From Palsa-89 sp963798295 (GTDB lineage Bacteria; Acidobacteriota; Terriglobia; Bryobacterales; Bryobacteraceae): a stretch of 64,000 nt of DNA. The first letter of the stretch is position 1. Each line of letters begins with the position of its first letter. Position numbers and translations under genes: made by a program. The notes beneath the pieces are model-generated. The model worked only from the letters and a program-made list of their open reading frames with translations. It was not told the DNA's origin and did no database searches. Shown here one piece after another: positions 1 to 7,332 of this stretch. The stretch is taken from assembly GCA_963798295.1 (NCBI GenBank), contig CAWCSV010000007.1, positions 2,294,001-2,358,000 on the forward strand, read 5' to 3'.

Positions 1-2
1 CG

Positions 3-473
3 CCGCGGGCACTTGATCGGGGCGTTGCTGAGGTAGTGGTGGCGTTGGCGCGCCAGGGTCACCGCGCACTCACGAAATCGGAATCCGCCGTGAAAGCCAA
101 GGATGAACGGCCAAGCCTGTCCGACGTTGTGGATGTTTTTGGCCAGCGCGTCGAGGCTCACGCTTTGATGTCAAAAGCAGAGAGCGATGACCGGCGCGGG
201 CGTGTACGAGCCAAGGTAGAAGATCTTCTGGATGACTGGGCAAAGATCGCACGGGTGAAGTTCGAGAAAGGCAGCTCACTCCGATACCAGGCGTACGAGG
301 AGGGTACTGGACCATTCCTGCTCAGGAATCCGCTCGATCCGGAACTCGAACGGCTGGAGAAGATCGAGCGCCAATTCAAAGCTCATCGCTCTCTTCGCGA
401 TGTGGAGCCATCCACTAATCTTTGGCTGAAGCAGCTTAATGGAATCGCGATTGAGGCGGAGGAATCGGAGTAA
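3..473 (+). CDS. drmA: DISARM helicase DrmA, C-terminal end (partial)
   Basis: This reading frame is open at the left edge, so only the last ~156 residues of a larger protein are visible. The fragment is charged and helical with no catalytic motif. It carries an arginine-rich stretch near the end (RSLRDVEPS) and then stops in a TAATG overlap with drmB. In DISARM loci the helicase gene drmA lies directly before drmB, and that position is the main reason for the call. The internal GTG at 36 is not a likely start, because the frame continues upstream. It could instead be another DISARM gene such as a methylase, but the order helicase, drmB, drmC is the usual one. The helicase motifs would lie outside the window. 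Confidence 0.55.
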   Translation, partial: PRALDRGVAEVVVALARQGHRALTKSESAVKAKDERPSLSDVVDVFGQRVEAHALMSKAESDDRRGRVRAKVEDLLDDWAKIARVKFEKGSSLRYQAYEEGTGPFLLRNPLDPELERLEKIERQFKAHRSLRDVEPSTNLWLKQLNGIAIEAEESE

Positions 474-2308
474 TGGCGCGTCCGCACGGTCAAATTCGAC
501 AGAGCCAAATGATCACGACATTCGGACCCGGATCTCTGGTCGATCTCCCGCGAAATGCCGCCATCGTGGGTGGACTTGAGACGTGGCGCTGGGGTGGGGA
601 TGATCGCAGGCGTCAGATTCAGGAGCCAAGGTTGCTGGCGAAAGTCGAGCAGGCGCTGCAGCTACAGGGATTGAAGCTTTACGAGCCGCCCGCGGACGAT
701 CCCGAACCTGGCGCTCCTCCAAGCGGTGTCACAGCTTACGAATTTCCAGAATGGTTCGTCGCGCAGATGTCGGTAAAGGGGCCACAAGGGCAGCGATCCA
801 GACCACTAGTGCATCGTCAAAAGTTAATCGGCCGGAATCGGTATCAAGGCTCAGATCGAAAGATGTACACCCTGGTACCAGTGAGATTCGTTCAAGCCTG
901 TATCAATGGTCACATTAGCGACGTGGATTGGTTCGCATTCGTCCATGGCCAGGGTGATCCGTGCCGGCGCGACCTTTATCTAGATGAGACTGGGACAGGT
1001 GGCGATCTGTCGGAAATTGAGGTTCGATGCGATTGCGGCAAGTCCCGCCCGTTAATCCTGCTGCTGGAGCGGGGCGCGAATGTGCTCGGTCGTTGCAAGG
1101 GAAACAGACCTTGGTTGGGCGAGGGCCGTAGTGAAAAATGCCGGGACGCTGACGGAGATCCCGCCTTCAATCGGCTCTTGATCCGCTCCGCGAGTAACGC
1201 CTACTTCCCTCAGATTCTCAGTGTCATTTCGATTCCCGACGAAGATGAGAAACTTCAGGCCGCCGTCGGCAAAATCTGGGAGGACTTCCTCCAATATGTG
1301 GATGCGCCGGAAGATCTTACGCGGGAACGCAAGAAGGCGAGAGTGAACGCGGCGCTTGAAGGATATTCGGACGAAACTGTCTGGGGAGAAATTCTGCGTA
1401 GGCGGGGCGGGTCAGAAGGTGCCGAGCAAAAGAAGATAAAAGTCGCCGAACTTCAGACACTACTTTCAAGCGCGGAGGAAATCGGAGACGACAAGCTCGA
1501 AGGGGATTTCTATGCCCGGGCGCTGAAGCGACCATCCAAGGAATCGAATCTTTGGAAGAAGATCGACCGTGTGGTACTCGTTCACCGGCTTCGCGAAGTC
1601 GTGGCACAAGTGGGCTTCACCCGCTTCGAACCGGCAATGAACGATATAGATGGTGAGTTGAGCCTCGGAGTTCGACCGGCATCGCTTGCTGAAGAAGTTC
1701 AGTGGCTTCCTGCGGTCGAAAATCGCGGTGAGGGATTTTTCATTTCCTTCAAAAAGGAGATTGTCGCCGAATGGAGAGGACGCAAGGGCGTACAGGCACG
1801 AGAGATCGACCTGTTCGAGGGCTTTAAATTGTGGAGGAAGCGCCATCCGGGCACAACCGCTCAGTTTCCCGGCGTTACCTACCTTATGTTGCATTCGTTA
1901 TCCCACTTGCTTGTCACCACGGTGGCGCTCGAATGCGGCTATTCTTCTTCGGCGATTCGGGAGCGCGTTTATGCTGGAGACGCAGGTTACGGAATCCTGC
2001 TCTACACTGGCACTCCCGATTCGGAGGGAACTCTCGGCGGTCTGGTCCACGTTGGCCGGCGCATCGAGGAGCACCTTCGAAGCGCGATCGAGCTCGGGAG
2101 ACTTTGTTCTAACGATCCTGTCTGTTCGCAGCACTCCGCTAAACACGCGCTGGAGGAACAATATCTACTCGGCGCCGCTTGCCACGGATGCCTCTTGATA
2201 GCCGAAACATCTTGCGAACGATTCAATCAGTATTTGGATCGGTCGCTCGTCGTCCCGACGGTCGGCAGCGGCGGGGCTGAATTCTTTTCCGACTCAGATC
2301 TAATCTAA
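473..2308 (+). CDS. drmB: DISARM protein DrmB (DUF1998)
   Basis: This 611-residue protein has the typical start of DrmB: a short polar N-terminus followed by a phrase of the type TTFGPGSLVDLP. Two cysteine clusters (CDCGKSRP near residue 185 and GRCKGNRPW...KC just after) look like a zinc ribbon. The C-terminal third is a DUF1998 domain: a HSLSHLL motif near residue 480, LLYTGTPDSEGTLGGL, and a final cysteine set (CSNDPVC, CHGCLL, ETSCERFN, then LDR). DrmB forms part of the DrmAB complex of the DISARM antiphage system, where it works with the DrmA helicase. Start and upstream stop overlap (TAATG), implying coupled translation with drmA. The frame is intact over its full length. Confidence 0.9.
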   Translation: MARPHGQIRQSQMITTFGPGSLVDLPRNAAIVGGLETWRWGGDDRRRQIQEPRLLAKVEQALQLQGLKLYEPPADDPEPGAPPSGVTAYEFPEWFVAQMSVKGPQGQRSRPLVHRQKLIGRNRYQGSDRKMYTLVPVRFVQACINGHISDVDWFAFVHGQGDPCRRDLYLDETGTGGDLSEIEVRCDCGKSRPLILLLERGANVLGRCKGNRPWLGEGRSEKCRDADGDPAFNRLLIRSASNAYFPQILSVISIPDEDEKLQAAVGKIWEDFLQYVDAPEDLTRERKKARVNAALEGYSDETVWGEILRRRGGSEGAEQKKIKVAELQTLLSSAEEIGDDKLEGDFYARALKRPSKESNLWKKIDRVVLVHRLREVVAQVGFTRFEPAMNDIDGELSLGVRPASLAEEVQWLPAVENRGEGFFISFKKEIVAEWRGRKGVQAREIDLFEGFKLWRKRHPGTTAQFPGVTYLMLHSLSHLLVTTVALECGYSSSAIRERVYAGDAGYGILLYTGTPDSEGTLGGLVHVGRRIEEHLRSAIELGRLCSNDPVCSQHSAKHALEEQYLLGAACHGCLLIAETSCERFNQYLDRSLVVPTVGSGGAEFFSDSDLI

Positions 2309-2312
2309 GTGC

Positions 2313-3101
2313 ATGTCATCCATCCTTCATCGGTTGCCTCGAACGGCTCTAGAAGGACTTGGTCGGGCGTTTTCTTCAGGACGAATACAGCCTCCATATT
2401 CGAGTCTATCTCTCCAGGAGTGGCTGCCGGGGTCTGATAATTCGACGGTTTGTCGCGAGTTGGAGCGCTTTCGCCACATCGGAATGACGCCAGTGCATAT
2501 CGGTCTGGTGCTTGAGCTTCTGGCCAGTGAACGAGCTCGCCAGCAGGAAGATGCGGATAGAATTCAGATGGTATGGACGGGGCCTGACCAGGACGGACCC
2601 GATACACGGGACACTGGCGTGGTTGCACGCGAGCTTATGCGTCAGGCGTCGAAAAGTCTTTTGATAACGACCTATTCGTTATCCGCTGGATCAGCAGTTT
2701 TCGAACCTGTAAACGAGGCCCTCGGGCGAAACCCCGAGTTGGACGTGACGATCGTGCTTAACGTTGACATGTCCTCTCGTCAGCTGTATGAGCGCGAGGC
2801 GGCTCTTATGTTCTCGCGTAAATTCTGGTCGAGCCAATGGCCTTGGGAAAACCGCCCGAAAGTGTTTTACGACCCCCGAGGAACTCGCGAGAGTTTCTCG
2901 GAACGGGGAATTCAGCACGCGAAGTGCATCGTGGCAGATCTCGAGAGAGTCTTCATCACATCGGCAAACTATACTGAATCCGGGCAGGAACGTAACATCG
3001 AACTCGGCACACTGATTCAGGACGAACGGCTGGCTGAGCGGGTCTCCCAGCAGTTCCGAAGCCTGATTGCCAAAAGGTTACTGCTTGAACTGCCGACGTG
3101 A
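2313..3101 (+). CDS. drmC: DISARM phospholipase D-like protein DrmC
   Basis: The 262-residue protein carries a PLD/HKD signature near residues 200-230: HAKCIVAD, followed by the TSANYTESG and RNIELG elements of the family. A weaker N-terminal half (TTYSLSAGSAVFEPV) matches the first beta strand of a PLD fold. It starts five bases after drmB on the same strand, matching the drmA-drmB-drmC order of DISARM. DrmC is the PLD-family member of these loci and is reported as dispensable for some DISARM protection. No drmMII methylase follows, so the locus is either class 1 (drmD and drmMI upstream, outside the window) or incomplete. Confidence 0.85.
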   Translation: MSSILHRLPRTALEGLGRAFSSGRIQPPYSSLSLQEWLPGSDNSTVCRELERFRHIGMTPVHIGLVLELLASERARQQEDADRIQMVWTGPDQDGPDTRDTGVVARELMRQASKSLLITTYSLSAGSAVFEPVNEALGRNPELDVTIVLNVDMSSRQLYEREAALMFSRKFWSSQWPWENRPKVFYDPRGTRESFSERGIQHAKCIVADLERVFITSANYTESGQERNIELGTLIQDERLAERVSQQFRSLIAKRLLLELPT

Positions 3102-3392
3102 TTTGGCGTCCTGAAAGTCATACAGATCATCCTTCTTAAGGCAGAGATAGGGGTTCGCAGATATATATACTTTCCATGTCACGAAGCGAGAGCGCTTGAG
3201 TGCCGTCATGGATAGCCGTTGCATGTCTGATTCTCCTCGTCACTACCGGTCCCAACCGCAAGGAAAAAGAACAGACCAGGGTAGAAGCGCGCTACCGTAT
3301 ATGAACGCTATGGGCATTCCTTCACGACGCGTTACCGACCGGGACATGACTGAACCGAGATTGGGCTTAACAGGCTCGCGAAGGAACGCGGC

Positions 3393-3688
3393 ATGACACA
3401 CCAGGAAATCGACCGCCGCGTCACCGAATGCCATCTACCATTCAATCCTATGCGTCCTCTCGGTCATGCTATTCAGGCCGAGAGAAGGCCAAGACATGGA
3501 CCCGAAAAAAGCTCGCAGAACGGTCTGGAATTCCCCTCGTGGAATTGATCATGCTTGAGCGCGGGAATCTGCAAGACCTCAGCCTCGCTAGTTTAATCAA
3601 TCTCGCTTTTGCGCTTCAGGTCAGCGTGGATCACATCCTTAGCAAAGCGGGTTGGAAGGAGTTTCTGGACAAGAACGCCACCAGATAG
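3393..3688 (+). CDS. XRE-family transcriptional regulator, frame-disrupted
   Basis: From about 3475 the frame encodes a Cro/C1-type helix-turn-helix: TRKKLAERSGIP, then MLERGNLQDLSLASLI and LAFALQVSVDHIL. The expected preceding helix (RPLGHAIQA) lies in another frame that opens at the ATG at 3393. One missing base near 3475 would join the two into a protein of about 98 residues. It lies downstream of drmC on the same strand, separated by about 290 bases in which I see no gene. It may regulate the island or be an unrelated cargo gene; operator sites are not visible. The start at 3393 is an inference from the frame repair. Confidence 0.65.
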
Positions 3689-3717
3689 ACAAGCTGTTCT
3701 ATGTCACAATTCCAGTG

Positions 3718-3987
3718 ATGCCAACAGATCAAATACTCGCGCTACTCATAGCCGAGAGAGACAAACTGAACCGGGCCATTGAGGCGCTAGGTGCTCCTAT
3801 CGGGAAAAGACGCGGCAGGCCGCCGGGATCGAAGAACGCGCCATCAAAAGTGACGGCGGTCGCAGAGCCGACGACCACACCTGCAAAGACAGTTCGAAAG
3901 AAACGAAACTTCTCCCCGGAACAGCGTGCGGCAGCGGCGAAGCGCATGAAAGCTATGTGGGCGAGGCGGAAGCAGGCGGCGAAATAG
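3718..3987 (+). CDS. small basic protein with AT-hook-like motif
   Basis: The likely start is the ATG at 3718, because the longer frame overlaps the XRE gene and begins with unrelated residues. The ~89-residue protein has an N-terminal helix (LLIAERDKLNRAIEAL), a KRRGRPPGSKN segment resembling an AT-hook, an alanine/threonine-rich linker, and a basic C-terminal helix (FSPEQRAAAAKRMKAMWARRKQ). This architecture suggests a nucleic-acid-binding or nucleoid-type protein. I do not recognise a named family. Its last 35 bases overlap the end of the convergent gene on the other strand. Confidence 0.6.
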   Translation: MPTDQILALLIAERDKLNRAIEALGAPIGKRRGRPPGSKNAPSKVTAVAEPTTTPAKTVRKKRNFSPEQRAAAAKRMKAMWARRKQAAK

Positions 3988-4709
3988 TTAAGGTTGTCGG
4001 ACCGGTCTTGTTTCTGTAAGCTTCAAAGAAGCGAACCATCCGTCCAAAGACCACTGCCCTCTCCTGCCGGAAGGATTCGAGGCCAGCTTTGATGTCGGCA
4101 AGGATGCTATCGGCGGCCATCAAAATCGTGATGTGGGTCTGACAAAGTGTTAGTAGATGCATCGGCAATTCGTGAGGCACGTTGTTGACGGCAATGTCTT
4201 GATAACTGAAGCGGGCCGTACCTCCAGACGGTTGAGTGAGGTGTCGAACGAAGGTCAAGCCGCTTGTATATGAGAGTCGGGATGCCGTGTCGTAAGAGTC
4301 GGCCAGAATATGCATCTGAGGTTTGTCTTTTGGAAACAGGACGGCGGGAGCGAAGGTCTTCCGGGCATTTCTTCTAGCCGTCTCACTTCCATCATCCTCA
4401 GAAAATACTTTGAACGCGGCCGGATTGACTTGGATGAGGCGAGCGATACCCGCGGCTTCGACCGCCGCGCGTGACTCTCTGTACATCTGCGCGGAATAGA
4501 GACGAAACAGGGACAGTGCACCAAGCGTCAGATGCTTGCGGCATAGCACAAACAAAGCACCCGCAGTACGTGCCTCACGCGTAAGGAGATGCGGCCCTAT
4601 CGCCTCATGAAACTGAACATACAGCTTTTCAACGTCATCTGGCGGAAGGGCCAACGTTCCAAAACCCCTTCGAGACCTTCTCGAAGTTAGCCTTATCCAG
4701 CTCATTCAC
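3953..4709 (-). CDS. hypothetical protein, frame-disrupted near its start
   Basis: This minus-strand gene of about 250 residues is not recognised. It is mostly alpha-helical, with no signal peptide or clear membrane segment. The first ~20 residues in the long frame (starting at 4705) look like a shadow. The GTG at 4709 in the neighbouring frame reads VNELDKANFEKVSKGFW, and after a one-base repair near 4650 (a CCC run that would be CCCC) it joins LPPDDVEKLYVQFHEAIG. The true gene therefore probably starts at 4709. The gene converges with the small basic protein and overlaps its end. Confidence 0.55.
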
Positions 4710-4805
4710 GCCGAGATGGCCGAATCTTTACCGAACATAGTCAATTAGACGTAACGTGCCATTCGGCAGGTGCTGCGCAGCGGCTTGGAGGAGGAGCATT
4801 GGCGC

Positions 4806-5099
4806 TTAGTCAGCCTGAAACCCGATCCTTCGCTTCGGCCGCTCAGGTTCCGTCTCATCGAGGTAGTGCCGTCCCTTCGGCGTAATGGCAGTGATGAGGA
4901 TTTCGGGACAGGGTGCTTGCAGGTTCGTTACGTCGTGGCCCGCGAGCAACTTCTGATCCCAGAGGTATTTCACGTGGTGCGCGATCACGTCCCTCTCGTA
5001 GCCCTCAAGGTTGATCCTGACGCCCTTACCCGTACCCTCTTCAGGATCGCCTTCAACGGCGATCAAAATGGCTCGGCACAACTCGGGATCGATCCGCAT
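4806..5099 (-). CDS. DUF2513-like protein
   Basis: The protein of about 97 residues begins MRIDPELCRAILIAVE and runs through a VIAHHVKYLWDQKLL helix to an ITAITPKGRHYLDE wing, the layout of the small winged-helix-like DUF2513 family. I chose the ATG at 5099 over the upstream alternative because family members begin with this M-R/K-x-D-x-E-L pattern. DUF2513 proteins are common in mobile regions, and their function is not known. It starts four bases after the stop of the upstream minus-strand gene, so the two probably share a transcript. Confidence 0.7.
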   Translation of the reverse strand: MRIDPELCRAILIAVEGDPEEGTGKGVRINLEGYERDVIAHHVKYLWDQKLLAGHDVTNLQAPCPEILITAITPKGRHYLDETEPERPKRRIGFQAD

Positions 5100-5103
5100 A
5101 ATC

Positions 5104-5580
5104 CTATCCCTTCTTCGACCGCGCAAGTAACCAGACGGCCTTGGCCAGATATTTTGTCTTTAGCGCGTTCGCGTCATACCAGGTCTGCCCGAGGAAATGG
5201 ATACCCGTAGGCGTAGCTATGTGAACGAGTGCACATCCCATCGTAAAAGGCTGCCATAGGGTCTCGTGAAGAAGCCACAATTTCCCCGATCCGCCTTCTT
5301 TCTCCGCATGAGCAATGATAGGTTCGCTCAGTACGCTGGCGAGATTATTGGCCGCGGTCTCTTCATCAAGGCTACCGTCTTTTCTTCTGTAGTCATCGAG
5401 GACAATCGTCCGTGGAGCGTCAGTCAACTCCCCAAGCATCTCAAGCACGTCAACGCGAGCCCAATCCGTGGCTCCATTTTGTACGACCTGGAATTGTACA
5501 TTCGGTAGGCCTTCGGTCAGGTGTTGTGCATATAGGGCCGCGACCTTTTCAGTGAATGCGGTGTTGTCAAACGAATCCAT
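5104..5580 (-). CDS. hypothetical protein (~158 aa)
   Basis: I set the start at the ATG at 5580 (MDSFDNTAFTEKVAAL). The longer frame upstream runs antisense to an isochorismatase fragment and reads as a shadow. The protein is soluble-looking, with an N-terminal helix, a central segment with several acidic residues, and a C-terminal part reading MGCALVHIATPTGIHFLGQTWYD. I do not recognise the family. It precedes the DUF2513-like gene on the same strand with a four-base gap, so the pair looks like a two-gene operon of island cargo. Confidence 0.6.
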   Translation of the reverse strand: MDSFDNTAFTEKVAALYAQHLTEGLPNVQFQVVQNGATDWARVDVLEMLGELTDAPRTIVLDDYRRKDGSLDEETAANNLASVLSEPIIAHAEKEGGSGKLWLLHETLWQPFTMGCALVHIATPTGIHFLGQTWYDANALKTKYLAKAVWLLARSKKG

Positions 5581-5649
5581 ACTACCTAATGATACCTGAT
5601 TGTTTAAAACGCAATAATGTTGTTCTGTTTTGATTTGCCAATGGCATTT

Positions 5650-5931
5650 TCTCCAGTAGGGTCGGATCTCGATCCGCAACTGAAGAAGCACGGAATTCAC
5701 AGGCTCATCGTTAGGGGATTGATTGCGCACACACCAGTCGAGGCCACCATTCGCTACGCCGCTGAGCTCGGCTACGACGTAACGATGGTGAAGGATGCGA
5801 CGGCGGATTATTCGGACAAAGAGATGCGCGCCGCTCTCGAAATCAACATTCCGAATTACGCTACCGGCATCGTTAGTAGCGATGAAATCGTGACGGCTTT
5901 TTCTGGCGGGACAGCCGCCATGAATCGCTAA
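5650..5931 (+). pseudogene. isochorismatase-family hydrolase, C-terminal fragment
   Basis: Only the last ~95 residues of a cysteine hydrolase are present. GSDLDPQLKKHGIHRLIV matches the strand and helix before the family's active-site loop. It is followed by GLIAHTPVEATIRYAAELGY and TMVKDATADYSD, typical of the C-terminal half. In functional members the residue after the TH of this loop is the catalytic cysteine (THxCVEAT); here it is proline, so activity would be lost. The N-terminal half with the catalytic Asp is absent. I read this as a decayed remnant in the island. From 5932 to 6226 I see no gene. Confidence 0.7.
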
Positions 5932-6226
5932 AACTGAATGGATTATATGCACATGAACGACTCCGCTGCCGCTGGGGCAAAGGGGCGACGGCTTGGCGAC
6001 CTCTACTAGGCTCTTGGAAATAGGAGGAGTTGAACGTCGGTGTTTAGCGCCTTTAGAAGCGAGACCTTTTGATGCTCAGCTACCCTTTTGAAGATAGCAG
6101 CGATCATCACGGCTACCCCAATGGCCGCTGCCCTAGCAGAAGGCCATCCGCGACTCGCGACATCATTCCGACGGACTGCTGAAACCGCGACAAAGGACTT
6201 AGGATGATTTCGCGCGATAATAAGGC

Positions 6227-6547
6227 GTGTACGTCCCGACGGCGTTCGCCCAACAGGCTCAATTCCAAGCAGCGGTTAACCGGGTTGCGCAACAGCTGCG
6301 GCCACACGTGATCGACCTAACCTTCACGCTGGGAAACGACTGGAGCGGCGAACCGGCAGTATTCTTCATGGTCATCTTATCGAACGCCGCGAGCCAGAGA
6401 GACCAGCTTTTGAGGGTCACAAACCAGGTCTCGAACGCCGTTGTTCAAGTGGTGCAGCCGTTGGAGCAATGGGGCGTTCTTCCGTATTTCAATTTTCGTA
6501 GCGAAGCAGAGCAAGCGAAGATCAACCAGCAGTCACTAGCATCGTAG
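6227..6547 (+). CDS. small protein paired with a HEPN gene
   Basis: This ~106-residue protein starts at a GTG (6227). An in-frame stop lies just upstream, which limits the start, and no strong ribosome binding site is visible. The body reads VIDLTFTLGNDWSGEPAVFFMVIL, then a helical region (LLRVTNQVSNAVVQVV) and an FNFRSEAEQAKIN tail. I do not recognise a named family and see no nucleotidyltransferase GS motif. It ends two bases before the HEPN-like gene on the same strand, an arrangement typical of a co-translated two-gene module such as a toxin-antitoxin pair. That role is inference from layout. Confidence 0.6.
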   Translation: MYVPTAFAQQAQFQAAVNRVAQQLRPHVIDLTFTLGNDWSGEPAVFFMVILSNAASQRDQLLRVTNQVSNAVVQVVQPLEQWGVLPYFNFRSEAEQAKINQQSLAS

Positions 6548-6549
6548 CC

Positions 6550-7134
6550 ATGAGTCGCGAAGACGACTTGCTGCAACTGGCCGAAGAGCTTTCCAACCTC
6601 CACGCTCCGAACCATCGACAGGTCGATCTCAGCCGCGCCGTGTCCACGGCGTATTACGCCTTGTTTCATCTCGTGATCTCCGCGGCCACCAGCAATTGGA
6701 GTGAGGAAGCTCTCCGCCCCATACTCGGACGAATCTTTGAGCATGGAAAGATGAAATCCGCATGCGAAGCTCGGATCAGCGAGTTGAACTCCTACTTCGA
6801 AGGCAATCCGTCTGTCAGTAGGGAACAGGTCGTATCCATCCATCTCCACTGGGTGGCCAACACGTTCGTTCAATCCCAGCAGCAGCGGAACGACGCGGAC
6901 TACAACACGGCTAAGGTATGGACAGACACTGAGGTCGCAGCGCTCATCGCATCCGTTTCCCAGGCGTTCAAGAGCTGGAGGATCATCTGCCGAGAACCCG
7001 CCGCGCAAGCACTACTGGTATCCATGCTCGGGGGAAGAGAACGAAAAGAAGCGCAACCGCCGCAGGGGAAGAAGAAAAAGAAAAAGAATCCAATTCCGCC
7101 CATTCCCACGACTGAATCGCTGCCGCTGCGTTAG
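6550..7134 (+). CDS. HEPN-like domain protein
   Basis: The 194-residue protein has an N-terminal helical domain with the HEPN-like pattern LSRAVSTAYYALFHLVISAAT near residues 27-47 and a later HGKMKSACEARI helix. The family's R-x4-6-H ribonuclease motif is not obvious; the nearest candidate is the region after residue 55. The C-terminus ends in a low-complexity tail (a long lysine run and proline-rich KKNPIPPIPTT), which is unusual. It is coupled to the small gene upstream by a two-base gap. HEPN proteins are often RNases in toxin-antitoxin or antiphage modules, so a defence role beside DISARM is plausible but unproven. Confidence 0.65.
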   Translation: MSREDDLLQLAEELSNLHAPNHRQVDLSRAVSTAYYALFHLVISAATSNWSEEALRPILGRIFEHGKMKSACEARISELNSYFEGNPSVSREQVVSIHLHWVANTFVQSQQQRNDADYNTAKVWTDTEVAALIASVSQAFKSWRIICREPAAQALLVSMLGGRERKEAQPPQGKKKKKKNPIPPIPTTESLPLR

Positions 7135-7332
7135 TCTCATCGCCGCGTCTGCACTGGCAGATCAGCGAGATGGCGGCTATACGTCCGCTTGGATTCCTAT
7201 AACACTGCGGTGTGAGACGAGTTCGATCGCCGAAACTGCCACAGCCATAAGGGGCGGTGCAGCGATTGGTGTTCTGATTTTGGTCACGGCGCTAAGCTAA
7301 CTCCGCAGTCTTTCGACTAGGGAGTAACTTAT

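Noticed and set aside
3196..3396. 66-residue frame upstream of the XRE gene
   Set aside because: No ribosome site, no family, and polar low-complexity composition; likely chance.
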